Origin: Temnothorax longispinosus
Lineage: Eukaryota > Arthropoda > Insecta > Hymenoptera > Formicidae
DNA length: 64,000 nucleotides
Reading direction: 5' to 3'
NCBI RefSeq assembly: GCF_030848805.1
Contig: NC_092364.1
Location: forward strand, 7,523,770-7,587,769
The notes beneath the pieces are model-generated. The model saw only the letters and a list, made by a program, of their open reading frames with translations, did no database searches and had not been told where the DNA came from. The position numbers were made by a program, and so were the translations under genes. This document shows, one piece after another, positions 9,960 to 20,600 of this stretch (positions within the stretch are counted from its first letter, which is position 1; each line of letters opens with the position of its first letter).

Positions 9960-10870
9960 AGATAACTCAAATCCGCTTGCGCCATCTTCTTCAAAATTGT
10001 TTGTAGTTGTTTGTAGTGCTTTTCTTTTCGTTTGTAGTTGCACTGTTCAAAAGTTATTATATTTTTGCAATAAACAAAAAAAGTAACTTTGCCAATTTTG
10101 GAGATATCTCAAATCAGCTTACGCCATCTTCTTCAGAATCATTTGTAGTGCTTTTCTTTTTGTTTATAGTTGCACCATTCAAAAGTTATTATATTTTTGC
10201 AATAAACAAAAAGAGTAACTTTACCAATTTTGGAGATATCTCAAATCCGCTTGCGCCATCTTCTTCGGAATCGTTTGTAGTTGTTTGTAGTGCTTTTCTT
10301 TTCGTTTGTAGTTGCACTGTTAAAAGTTATTATATTTTTGCAATAAACAAAAAGAGTAACTTTGCCAATTTTGGAGATATCTCAAATCAGCTTGCGCCAT
10401 CTTTTTCAGAAACGTTTGTAGTTGTTTGTAGTGCTTTTCTTTTCGTTTATAGTTGCACTGTTCAAAAGTTATTATATTTTTGCAATAAACAAAAAGAGAT
10501 AATTTTGAGAGACAATTTTGGAGATATTTTAAACGAAACGAAACGAAAACTATTACAAACAACTACAAACATTTCTACATCGAGTCGCGCAATTAGTTTT
10601 AAAATATTTCCAAAATTGGCAAAGTTACACTTCTGGTATATTGCAAAAATATCATAACTAGATATATATAGAACGGTGCAAATACAAACAAAAAAAAGAA
10701 GCGGATTTGAGATATCTCCAAAATTGGTAAAGTCACTCTTTTTGTTTATTGCAAAAATATAATAACTTTTGAATGGTGCAACTATAAACAAAAAGAAAAG
10801 CACTACAAACAACTACAAATGATTCTAAAGAAGATGGCGCAAACGGATTTGAGATATCTCAAAGTGGAGT
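9960..10870. repeat. 131-142 bp tandem repeats in direct then inverted orientation
   Basis: Four to five direct copies (anchor GCCATCTTCTTC at 9981, 10123, 10254 and 10395) contain TTTGTAGTTGTTTGTAGTGC and CCAATTTTGGAGATATCTCAAA. Two or more inverted copies follow from about 10560 to 10870. The open frames across them are translations of the repeat, not genes. Confidence 0.8.
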
Positions 10871-10902
10871 GCGAGTAATTTTTTAATTTTTATCATTTTT
10901 AA

Positions 10903-11637
10903 GGTGGTTTATTCGCGACTATGTGAGTCAAAATAAACCTCATTTTAAAACTTCTAATTTCATACACTTTCATAGTCGACTAAATTCATTAATGAATTTC
11001 TCAAAATGATTGTATATCACAAATCGAATAAATAATCAATAATAAAAAGAGGCGAATGAAAATAGTCCAATTTTCTTAGCGTAGTACAGAAGAGCTTCAG
11101 ATGTGGCAACGTCGCAACATTCATGTAAACAAATGGTTGCACGTGTATCGTTCGGAGCAATAAACTTAGAGGTTAATTTTATTTAAGTGCAACATTTACT
11201 TTTATATCATGAACGAACAACCGCGTTTTAACCTATGCAACTCGCGTTATGAATTCAAAGCGCAACGTTGCCACATATCCGAAGGTTTGTGATCACAGTG
11301 AGGAATGGACTGAAATCGATGTCTTTTAACTAATTTTGTGAACATTCTATACGGTTGAGATTGTTGGCTTTGGTACCATATGATTCGGAAGACACTCCTC
11401 TGTTTTTATTCTAATTTTCAACCTGATCTGTCTTTTCTATAATTTACTACCATCAATTTATCTCAAAATTACGGTCTCTCACGCGTCGTCCGCCATAAAC
11501 GCAATGCTTAAGATAGGGAAAAAAGCATATTTTTAGACAATAATATCTCGGAAACTACACAGTCAATCCATTTCAAATTACTTTTACTGAAAAAAACTGC
11601 ATCGATCTGTTTTCATAGGTTATATGGACATACCACC
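10903..11637. mobile_element. TTAA-flanked non-autonomous element (GGTGGT ends)
   Basis: TTAA at 10899-10902 and 11638-11641 bracket an insert starting GGTGGTTTATTCGCG and ending ACCACC. The first ~50 bp resemble the start of the element at 25383-26004, so both belong to one TTAA-targeting (piggyBac-like) family. It is nested in the right arm of the fold-back element and has no ORF. Confidence 0.65.
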
Positions 11638-12060
11638 TTAATGTATTAAACTACAAACGAAATTTTTGTTACTACAAACAACTACAAACAAAATGCTAAC
11701 GTTTTCTGTAAAAAAATTAATTTTTCGGAAGTCGGGTGCCAGGTTCACATAGGTTTGGTCCTTGTGGACCTGGAAGGCAACAACGAGAAATATACAGTAA
11801 TTGTTAATTACGAAAATGCGGAAAAAGCCCGAAAAGATTACTACTACTACTACTAAATTAATATAATTAATATAATAATAAATAATTTCGATATTTTTAT
11901 AAATCTGAAAACTGTTATTTATTTTATAGACATGACTTTTGCAACATTATTGTTTAAATACAAGATTCTTTTTTATACATATATTTAGAATAGGTGCTCC
12001 TATCGTCGTGTCACGTCGTGTCTAAGATAGGTTAAGATAGGTTATATTTCTTTCTTATAC

Positions 12061-12217
12061 GGGTGCGTTTCGACATTCACTGGCAGTACTGGCAGTACTG
12101 TGGTCGTCGTTCCGTTATTCCAGCCTGAAAGTAACAGCAGCAATATAGAAACGCTCCTGCAGTTCTACTCAATGACGTCATATCGTCAGTACTTACAGTG
12201 AATATCGAAACACAGCC
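12061..12217. mobile_element. 157-bp MITE of the GGGTGCGTTTCG family
   Basis: The left end GGGTGCGTTTCGACATTCACT and the right end (complement GGCTGTGTTTCGATATTCACT) form ~30-bp imperfect TIRs, followed by repeated CAGTACTG motifs. It is non-coding. The target duplication is not clear. Confidence 0.65.
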
Positions 12218-12802
12218 ATATTCGACCCGACAGGGCTACCGACTGTATACACATTTACCGACCGCATGTTTGCTACCCGCGCCGCGCGAGCGCCGGCCCT
12301 GTAAACCGCCGAGATGGAGAGCCAATAGCGTGGCTGCATGTGACGGAACATATCGAGCCGCAACGATTAGGATCGGAAGGGCGGAAGGGCGCGTGGTAAC
12401 GGAACGACCGCGAGATCTCGAGGACTCGTCCGTCGGTCTTCGGCGTGATTAGTCCAAACCCGCGATCAGCTGTCTGCCAGTTAAGCGTTATACTAGAAGT
12501 ATTCAGAGATTGTCTGCGTAATATTGAACAAAGTTGTTTCGAGCATCCTCGACGAATATTTGCCAACGTAATATCGACGGCGTATAATCAGGGTGAAAAG
12601 ACCGTGTGGCCGTTCTGCGGCAACAGAAGCTTAACCTGTAATGTAAGTCCAATCAAGTCAATACACTTATATATCGCTTGCTCATCTCTCTGATTTTTTT
12701 TTGACTTTTGCAATATTCTTTGGTATCTCCTGTTTCCTGGGTCACCCAATCGAACCGTTTTATGATAAAATTTAGAACTTTGTTAATTTCGGGAAAATTA
12801 AC

Positions 12803-12920
12803 TGGCGCCCAACATATCAATTAATTATACTTTGAGCCCCAACAGCTCTGACCCAAGCCGCGTCGGGTGAAAGGGTTTGTCGAATAAAAATCCTGTCTCA
12901 ATTGGCGCCCAACGTGGGGC
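12803..12920 (+). other. Ty3/gypsy LTR end and tRNA-Lys primer-binding site
   Basis: TGGCGCCCAACGTGGGGC at 12903-12920 is the primer site complementary to the 3' end of tRNA-Lys, used by many gypsy-type elements. An AATAAA signal at about 12882 and a CA end at 12899-12900 mark the probable 3' end of a 5' LTR. A second partial copy, TGGCGCCCAAC, sits 100 bp upstream (about 12803), suggesting a local duplication. The LTR start was not located, and no 3' LTR is seen. Confidence 0.7.
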
Positions 12921-14335
12921 AGTTGGGAAACGAAATCGCTAATTAAAATAATTATTTCGTATAATTTTATTGTGAACGGCGGGGCGTTGAGTCCGAGCGT
13001 GCCTGCCGGCATCCGCATTCCGGGCTCAAGGCCGGCCGTAAAGTCAAGTGTAAATAAACAGGAAATACCTGATACTTTCCTCGACAATCGCTTCTAATGT
13101 TTTCTTGTAGAACTTCTATAACTATGTATTGATTTTATGTACCAAGTGAAAGTGAGTTGCGGTCGACGGATGAGGATTTGTAAAATTATTTATTAATTAT
13201 AGTTTGAGAAATACCGATGGGCTTAGGTCGTCTGGAACCGAGCTACCCGGTAATAATAGTAATATGTCAATACTATAATTTCGTCTGAACGATGTAAAGG
13301 TCCCGTTCATGACAGATTATAAACTGTAAAATTATTTACTGATCATGTGTTAGTCTCGTCCGAACGATGTAAATGTCCCGTTCATGACAAGTTATAAACT
13401 AATTGCAGTCCCTTAATTTAGGTCTTCTGATTTTGTAACTTATTGAGATTATTGGGAAATATGAAATAAACTGCAGTCGCTTAATTTAGGTCTTCTGATT
13501 TTGCAGCTTATTGAGATTATTGAGATCATTGAGATCATCGAGTAAATTCTGCTGGACAAAGGTCTTGCTTTGGTCCGTGTCAGTTATCGTAATTATTAAT
13601 CTGTAAACTGAGTTGAGTTGATCTAGATAATTATTAAATCCTAGAAGGATTAATTAAGATCTTGTTGTCAATGAGTGAGAATCCGTTCCCATTCGTCGAC
13701 AAATTATTACATCAATTGGTTCATATCTTGTTGTGAATGAATACTGTCAACTATGTTAATTTATTATGTTAAATTATTATGTTAATTTATTATGAAATTA
13801 TTAGTCTGTAAAGCCGAGCATGACGAGAAGTTATTCGGATTGTAATGAAAAGGAATAATAATACGTGGAATTCGCGCGAGCGACCGAATCAGAAAACATA
13901 AACATTGAGAGACTTTCGATGGCAATTTCGACAACACAGCTGCCTCGTCATGTTCGACTCTCTTTCGCTTAATGCTTGAATAATACGCATGAATAACGCT
14001 TTACAGCACTTTCAAATTTCTTCTGCAGCAGTATTAATTTATTTCGCTTGTCGCTTGTATGCTATTTAAGTCAATCAATTGACTGAGTGTTTATTTAATT
14101 GTCATTCGAACAATTATATTCATATTTATTATATTCATGTGTATACTTGTATTTATTATTCGTAATTTTGTGCGCACCATCTATCCGCTTACTTGGCTTA
14201 TTTATTTGATTGAATATTGTAAATCTTGGCCCGATTATAAATAAAAAGAATATTAAGTCATCGCGGTCAAATAAATTACTGGAAACTTTAATTGAATTCC
14301 AATAAGGCCCTAGCAAGACTAAGCGTAGCTCAAGC
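12921..14335 (+). other. Long untranslated leader of the gypsy-like remnant with internal duplications
   Basis: About 1.4 kb separates the primer site from the gag ATG. It contains a 75-bp direct duplication (TCGTC(T/C)GAACGATGTAAA at 13281 and 13356) and a ~67-bp one (CTTAATTTAGGTCTTCTGATTTTG at about 13410 and 13477). No convincing ORF occurs on either strand. Confidence 0.5.
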
Positions 14336-15171
14336 ATGACGTCCATGTTTATTTCGCCACCTAAACGAACGACTAGAGCCGGAACAAAGTTAATAAAGAT
14401 GAATAGTAAAAAACCGTCAGACGACCAGAGCCAGCAATTGTCGCTCAACGAAACGTTTCCTTCGGGGGGGAACACGTGAAGTGGGGACTTGCCGACGGGG
14501 CCCATCCAATCGCAAACCGTTGAGGGCGCGGGGTTGGGGGGCTCGCCTACCGCTCGAAGCTCGGACATGGCCGTTTTGACACAGCGAGCCATCGGTACTA
14601 TCCCTAAAATTCGGGGGGGGGGGGGGGTACACCAGTGGGAAGAGGAAGAGGTTCGCGTGGAACGACTCCAATTTTTAACGAAAATCCTCGTTGGCAACCA
14701 CTAGAAGCGACGTTCAGGACGCTGACCGCGAGACTAGACCACGTTGACACAAGATTAGCACGCGTCGAGGCACTCGAGAATAAAATAGATCAGTTATTGC
14801 AAAGAATAAATATATCGAGTAATACCGAAAAATTTAACAATATCGAAATTTCACCGCTTAACTCAGCATCCAGGGGGGAAAACGTGGCGGGTGGCGCAAC
14901 AGCGGAGAACGAAACGCTTGATCACATATACAGTAGCGATGAAGATAACGAAGGAGAAGTTAGCTTAATTAATACCGAATTGTCAAGAACGGCTGGAAGC
15001 GGGCAACAAAATAGCCTGATCGACATAGATAAAAAAATTCAGCTGCTGTATCAAAACGCACGTGGGCCACCGCGACCATCAGACTCCCCAAGAGCTTTCG
15101 TACCGTACCGCCAAGCGTGGAACTCGCTTTACAACATAAAGTACATGCTAAGTTGTAAAGCGAAATTATAA
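14336..15171 (+). pseudogene. Ty3/gypsy-like gag, broken and truncated
   Basis: ATG at 14336 begins MTSMFISPPKRTTRAG. The frame is stopped by TGA near 14478 and shifts at a 14-base G run (about 14611-14624). It then continues as GRGRGSRGTTPIF and a helical region (RLDHVDTRLARVEALENKID) to an acidic linker with AENETLDHIYSSDED. The C-terminal part is cut by the palindrome starting at 15115. Zinc knuckle and pol are absent. Position after the tRNA-Lys site and composition support gag; no catalytic motif confirms it. Confidence 0.5.
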
Positions 15172-15333
15172 AGCACATGCATGGAGGGGTGCAAGGGGGC
15201 TTACATGCGTGAGCGCACGTGAACAGGAAGGCTTTTCTCCCCTGCACCCCCCCTCCATGCATGTATTTTATAATTTCGCTTTACAACTTAGCATGTACTT
15301 TATGTTGTAAAGCGAGGTCCACGCTGCCTACCG
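15115..15333. mobile_element. Palindromic fold-back MITE
   Basis: Arms of about 85-90 bp (from AGCGTGGAACTCGCTTTAC to its complement ending at about 15333) share CATAAAGTACATGCTAAG and TGCATGGAGGGG. The loop is about 45 bp. It terminates the gag-like ORF. No clear target duplication is seen. Confidence 0.75.
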
Positions 15334-15381
15334 ACGGGGTGGGTGCGGGGGAGGGGGCCAAAGGCCCCCCTCGCACTCCCC

Positions 15382-15404
15382 GTGTGTGTGTGTGTGTGTG
15401 TGTG
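15382..15404. repeat. (TG)n microsatellite
   Basis: About eleven uninterrupted GT dinucleotides. Confidence 0.9.
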
Positions 15405-15867
15405 CTTCCCACGCATAATTAAACAAATGAAACTCCCAGCGTGAGACCTAACTGCTTGAATCGAGATGCTTGGTTATTCTGCACGATTGATTTATTTAAA
15501 ATTGGCGCAGTTTTACATGCGAGTGCGACCACTGAGCATGCGCGTGTGGCCGCAGGGCATGGTCGTAGTCGCTGCATCTCGTCGGTATGACAGGAATCAT
15601 AACCTGATTCCTGTTAACTTTAACCGTTAATATCTTGCTTCGCAGAGCAGAGCGACACTTTTTTCTGCCAGATTCGGTCGTTTCGTGCAAAAACGCGTCG
15701 ATTAAGCCCAAGTTGAACGAAATCGGTGAGGAGGCCACTATTCTTTAGATTTACCATTTGCAGTACTGACAGTGAATATCGGAATGCAGCCATAAACTTC
15801 CTGACGTTGAATAACTCCAAGAAATAAAATTATTCAATATTTTATACAACTTATCTCTTTCGCGACA

Positions 15868-16300
15868 TTCGTGCGCAAATGCACAGTGTCCTTCTTTCGG
15901 TGTGCAAATGCACGGTGCGCTTTTTTTTGTGTGCATCTTTTCCGTGTGCAAATGCACGGTGTCCTTCTTTCGGTGTGCAAATGCACGGTGCGTTTCTTCT
16001 CGTGTGCATCTTTTCCGTGTGCAAATGAACGGTGCGCTGCGTGTCCAAATGCACGGTGGGCATATTTTCGTGTACAAATGAGCGGTGCGCATCTTTCCGT
16101 GTGCAAACGAACGGTGCGCATCTTTCCGTGTACAAACGAACGGTGCGCATCTTTTAGTGTGCAAACGAACGGTGCGCATCTTTTCGTGTGCAAACGAACG
16201 GTGCGCGTCTTTTCGTGGGCAAACGAACGGTGCGCATCTTTTCGTGTGCAAAAGACTGGTGCGCATATTTTGCGCGTCCAAATGAACAGAGCGAATTTTT
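15868..16300. repeat. 30-bp minisatellite, about 14 copies
   Basis: The unit is approximately CGTGTGCAAACGAACGGTGC followed by GCATCTTTT. The period is 30 for the best part, with variant units to both sides and related GTGTCC motifs reaching about 16440. A period divisible by 3 keeps several frames open on both strands, producing long false ORFs. No unit boundary has dyad symmetry and there are no spacers, so it is not a CRISPR array. Confidence 0.85.
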
Positions 16301-16539
16301 TAATAATTTACTTTCTGTGTGCAAAAGACATTTGGCCAATAATTCCTGTGTCCAAAAGCACCGTGTCCGATTGAACCGTGCGCAAAGTGTCGTGTCCAAT
16401 ATCTCTGTGTCCTTTAGCACCGTGTCCATTTGAACGGTGTCCAAGTGAATGCCACTCGAAAGGAGAGAGCTTACCTCAAGGTCTGCAGCAGTCAGAGAAG
16501 TACAAAAATTAATTATTCAAATCTTGTTCTTTTTTATGT

Positions 16540-18840
16540 AGAGGGTTGGCAAATGTTATCTTCCGCAGCATCTTCTTTTTCCTCAATATTATCTTCCTTC
16601 TCTGCTTCTTCTGGTTCTTCCTTGTTGTTCGAATCAATCTCATTGTCAGGATCGGTCAATGTCTCCTCAAAATGTTGAACAGTTACGTTTCAGTTACGTC
16701 GATTTCTTCATCGTAGTCACAGTGATCTATATATAATGTCGATGTTTGTGCATGCTTGACCTCGACAGTTGAAACAAGTCACAGAGCATCGCAATCCAGC
16801 TTTTCTGCAACAGCAATTCGCTTTGCAGCCTTTTGTGCATTTGCAGAAGATCTTCAGAATATCTTGCGGAGCGGCTTCCATCATTGGGTGCATCCAGAAG
16901 CACGACCGCTCACTGAGCGCTCATTGAGCGCTCAGTATATCCCCTAGATCTATCTACTGGATGCAAACGCTCTGTGAGCTGCTCACGGTGAGCGCTCGCC
17001 ACTTTCGTGAGCGTGGTTTTCTATCGCTCACTCCGCTTATTTTACGCTCTCTCTCCAATCTTCGCACCAATTTAATATCCCTAAAGGTTAGTAACCAAAA
17101 TAATTCTTGTGCCGTTGTTAATTTTCATCTTTTAGTTGGAAAGTTAAGTTATTCTTTTTTGCAAATAATAAAAAAATTAACATATTAAGTAGTTAAACAT
17201 TATTTAGATAAAGCATTTGTATATTTTTACAGGTGGCAGATAGTAAAGATAGAAATTAATATTTACGCAGATCTTTAGAGACGTAGATGTCTATTATAAA
17301 TGCAAATAAATATCTATAACTTATACGTCATATAAATGCATATAGTGAACTGTTGTGAGCATATATCCAGCACATCAAAAATGCTCACTGAGCGGCTACC
17401 TGTGAGCGCTCAATGAGCGCTCAATGAGCGATCGTGCTTCTGGATGCAGCCATAGAAGGAACTGGAAATAAACCATTTTTTTGTATATTTTCAGCCCCAA
17501 TCTTGAGGATTTTTTTTAACTCCGCGCCACTGCTGAATCCGATGGTATAAGACTCTGATGGAGTGTTGACGTGCAACTGCTTTAGTAGGTGGTATAGAAG
17601 CAATGTTGAACATTACTTTCGACGTAGATTTGGCGAAGCATGAAAATCGAAACTCAGCAAGAATACATTTTTGTCCTGCTATGTCAATGAAATCTGGATG
17701 AGCATCCGGATCTCCGAAAATTTTTGAAATATTCTGCAAATTTTCATCTTTTTGGAACAGTTTAATAAATTTTATTTTACCCTGCCTAAAAAATTAAAGT
17801 GGTATCACAACCAGTGAATGCGTGAAGAAAGAGAATATGCTCAGCAATATCAGAATATTGGAAGGAAGTAGATGAATAAATCTTCTGCTCTGTTTTTTCC
17901 TTGCTCGGTTTCATAAAATAGATGTTAGATTTAGATGATGCTAATAAGGCTGTCAGTAACACTAAAAGATCAATATCTTCGCCAAAAATTTTCAACTTGT
18001 GACGTCCTGGTGATGCGAAGTTACTCGATCCGGCAGAACGCCTTCGTTGATGGGTTTTTCTTCTGCGGTTAAGGAGGTAAAATCCCAAGATAATTAACTG
18101 TTGTCGGCGATGTGGATTGTGGCTCCTCAGATCCGTTCAGGATACCAGGTATTCAATGAATCTTTTTAACTCTTTTTCAAGATTTAAGAGTACGATATTT
18201 ATAACAAAACTTCTGATAAAAGTGTTTTATGGAAGAGCGAAACAAGTATAAGATATGTGGTCGCTTTCTTGGCTCGCTCCACTCTTTCTTTTCTTTGCTT
18301 CGTTTTTTTTTTCTTCTCTTTCCTCTCCACCGTCGCTCGTTCGCTCCCTCTCTCTTGGTCAATATCTTTATACTTTTTTAAAATTTCAGTTAATAAAAAC
18401 TGGCATTCATCGCGATGTTTTTTTAGAAACGAAGAAATAAAGTCAATAGCTGTTTTTGCATATTTTGTTTCGGGACGTCCGGGAACCTCGTACGTTTTCA
18501 AAGAATGAAAAAATTTTCGCATACATGAACCGTGGTATCGACCCTGGGCTGCAATTAAATCCATTAAGATGCGCATACAGTTTCGCCCCACGTATCTTCT
18601 CTTTTCTTTGCAGTTTCCAAAATATTCTCTTTAACTTGCATTGTACTGATCACGTGCACAGTAACGCGTCTTGCAACATTCTTTTTCATTTGTTTTTTTA
18701 TAAATTCTTCCGCTGCATCTTCCGCGCAGAACAGACACGTCGTCTTGAAGTCGAAAGATGGAATGCTTTTCGGAAGCCGATTACACTAGGAACAGCTTTC
18801 TCCTTGGCTCTCAGTGATGCAATTATAAGTTTTTGAAGTG
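16540..18840 (-). pseudogene. Broken gene of the HAFTGCDT / Cys-rich-tail family
   Basis: Reading from 18840 downward there are four parts. (1) An N-terminal block has KTTCLFCAED and REDTWGETV, then after a frame change DLIAAQGRYHGSC. (2) A purine-rich, Lys/Glu-rich stretch lies at 18250-18370. (3) A block at 18088-17500 has LHAFTGCDTT, a frame change, then ISKIFGDPDAHPD, KSTSK and ARQHSIRVLYHRIQQW. (4) A Cys-rich segment (16884-16740) has CKCTKGC, CCCRKAGLRC and CFNCRGQAC, followed by an acidic tail. From memory these blocks occur in this order in a large family of uncharacterised, probably transposon-linked proteins of arthropods and cnidarians. A MITE (16886-17451) interrupts it, and the centre is shorter than I would expect. 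Function unknown. Confidence 0.6.
16886..17451. mobile_element. MITE with TIR GG(G/C)TGCATCCAGAAGCACGA
   Basis: The ends match over 20 bp with one difference, followed by repeated GAGCGCTCA(A/T)TGAGCG palindromes on both sides. The interior is AT-rich and has no ORF. It splits the Cys-rich gene just before its Cys-rich segment. Its terminal GG(G/C)TGC resembles the MITE at 12061. Confidence 0.8.
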
Positions 18841-18849
18841 AAACTTCTT

Positions 18850-19215
18850 TAGGCACGGTAGTGAGTTTGATTCGCGACACGAAAAGTGTAACGAAAATTT
18901 GACCAATAGGCGTACGGCGTTGGCGAGACGGTTCTTCTTCTGGCATGGCACGGTAGTAAGTTTGATTATGCGACACGGAAAAGCGACACAAAAAGTGTAA
19001 CAAAAATTTGACCAATAGACGTACAAAATGAAACTTCTTTGGCACGGTGGTAAGTTCGATTGTGCGACACGAAAAAACGTCACGAAATAGTGTCACGAAA
19101 ATTCGACCAACAGGCGTACAAAGTGAAACTCCTTTTGGATCGGTAAGTAAATTCGATTTTGCGACTCAAAAACGCGTCACGAACATTCGATCAGGCGTAC
19201 GGCACTGGCGAGACA
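18850..19215. repeat. ~95-bp degenerate tandem repeat, four copies
   Basis: Each copy carries GGCACGGTAGT(G/A)AGTTTGATT, GCGACACGAAAA, TGT(A/C)ACGAAAATT(T/C)GACCAA and GGCGTAC. The region flanks the N-terminal end of the HAFTGCDT gene and may hold its promoter or be a separate satellite. Confidence 0.7.
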
Positions 19216-20400
19216 GATATAGTGAGAACTGCGTGTAACTATATTTTCGAGTTGCGGGCGGCTTGGAGTGACTAATTCCGTTGTATTGTTTTTTTTATTA
19301 ATTTCAGAAAAGTTATGGCAAAGCCTTGCCTTCAGAAGTTTCACTTCTAACGCGCGTGGCGACCACGCGTTCATTTATTTATATAAGATTTCTGGCACTT
19401 GACGTGCACAGTTACACAGTTTAATCCCCTTAGGAATAATTGTTTATGTCTTTTCTTTCTCTACTGCTCTCGATGAGAGTTTTAATCTCTCTCTCTCTTT
19501 GACATCAACTGTATCACCGCGGGATAACGTCTCCTCACAAATAAAACACTGCTCTAAATTCATAATTTTATTTTAGTATAGAAACACGAAAAACACATGC
19601 AGCGTCGACCAAAGCCAATGCTATACTAAATTTTGACCTGAACCCAGCCACCGAAGGACGTATGAGAAAGCCATTGTGTGCGTCCCCTCGCTAGACCCTT
19701 CTCCGATACATTCCCAGTCAAAAGTTTGGGGCACGCTATAGATCGTACATTTATTAGAATTCACTATTTATTAAAATATTTAGAATTCACATTTAGAATT
19801 AACCGTAATTTGCATAATATAATAATTTAACATTGTTTTATTGTAAACAGTGAGATAATCGTCATAACTATATCTTTTAATTTATTTAAAATCTTGGATG
19901 CTTCTAGTTTTTAACAATAAGGAGTGTACTTATAGCACTGTCGACTAAATAATACAAAGCCAAATGTGTGAAACGACAACGGTTCACTAGCACAATAACA
20001 ACGCCATTTACCTGAGAAGTGAGATACGGCGAGATAGAGTCGCTAAAACCGTTTGTTACAAAAAGTATCTTACTATTCCTACTCCTCCCGGCTCTAACGC
20101 CAAAACTATTGGTCGTAAGAAAAAAACCTATACTTCCTTTTTTGTAGAAAATTTAATTCCCTTCAATATTGTATTAATCTGTTGTTTTATCCTAAGTCTA
20201 ATGGAAACCGAGATATTCGCGAAAAACCGATTTTTCACCCCTTTCTTCCAAGATGGCGGCCGAAGCACATCACGGGTGAGGTCGGAAACTTAGTATGTCA
20301 TTACTGACACCCAAACAAAGCGATTAAAAATTTTTCCAGCTTTGTCCGAATTAGTCGATTATTTTGTCATTTTTAACGACATGCCGACTGTACTTAAGAC
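19216..20400. other. No feature recognised
   Basis: There is a TATA-like TTATTTATATAAG at about 19373, an AATAAA near 19540, and no ORF with family motifs. The phrase CCAAGATGGCGGCCGAAGCACA (about 20250) recurs in degraded form near 36195, so the segment is probably repeat-derived. Confidence 0.3.
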
Positions 20401-20419
20401 CGCTCGGAAAAAAAGAATT

Positions 20420-20600
20420 AGATTTACTGAGATCTGACCAGATCTGGTTTATCAGATCTGACCAGATATAATTTAATTTGCAAATTGTCTTTATTTTTAT
20501 TGCCAGATCTGAACAGATATAACCGAATCTGACCAGATATAACTTGATCTACCGAAATATATTATTTATCGAATGTATCTAGATCTGCTCAGATATAATA
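20420..20600. repeat. Cluster of short AGATCTGACCAGATATAA repeats
   Basis: Six or more degenerate copies of (C)AGATCTG(A/C)(C/A)CAGAT(A/C)TAA, each internally near-palindromic (AGATCTG...CAGATAT), are irregularly spaced over about 170 bp. No gene overlaps. From 20600 to 21600 I see only AT-rich sequence. Confidence 0.6.

Larger units (their letters stand above)
9803..11754. mobile_element. Mutator-like fold-back element with 9-bp target duplication
   Basis: The ends ACCTATGTGAACCT...  and its complement ...AGGTTCACATAGGT form arms of more than 115 bp that continue inward through the shared 131-142 bp repeats. The flanks are TTGGTTCTT (9794-9802) and TTGGTCCTT (11755-11763), a 9-bp duplication with one mismatch. 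That length, with long TIRs, is characteristic of Mutator-like elements. No transposase is present. A second, TTAA-flanked element is nested in the right arm. Confidence 0.75.
9764..11856 (+). pseudogene. 43-codon ORF interrupted by a fold-back transposon
   Basis: ATG at 9764 opens MAAMAAPLKKLVL up to 9802, where the transposon begins. After the transposon the frame resumes at 11764 (VDLEGNNEKYTVIVNYENAE) and ends in five Tyr codons and TAA at 11854-11856. The 9-bp duplicated target is in frame with both halves, so removing the insertion plus one duplicate gives one ORF. I do not recognise the product. It may be a small protein or a first exon. The GGCGGC-rich start context and purine-rich coding resemble real coding sequence more than the surrounding DNA does. 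Confidence 0.45.

Noticed and set aside
10007..10812. Long ORFs on both strands (for example a 216-codon frame)
   Set aside because: They are translations of the 131-142 bp tandem repeats; peptides repeat with the DNA period and have no start context or domain.
12273..12566. Minus-strand 97-codon ORF
   Set aside because: It overlaps a CpG-rich segment with an equally long opposite-strand frame and has no recognisable domain.
12903..12920. tRNA-Lys gene fragment
   Set aside because: Only the 18 bases complementary to the tRNA 3' end are present, in primer-site orientation next to an LTR end.
15868..16300. CRISPR-like regular array
   Set aside because: Units are contiguous without unique spacers, the genome is eukaryotic and no cas gene is present; the 33-bp, 90-bp and 96-bp arrays were rejected for the same reasons.
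15751..16433. Several overlapping Cys/His-rich ORFs
   Set aside because: A 30-bp minisatellite keeps many frames open at once on both strands; no single frame is favoured.
18177..18508. Lys/Glu-rich or Phe/Ser-rich ORFs
   Set aside because: A purine-rich simple tract within the broken HAFTGCDT gene produces low-complexity peptides in several frames.
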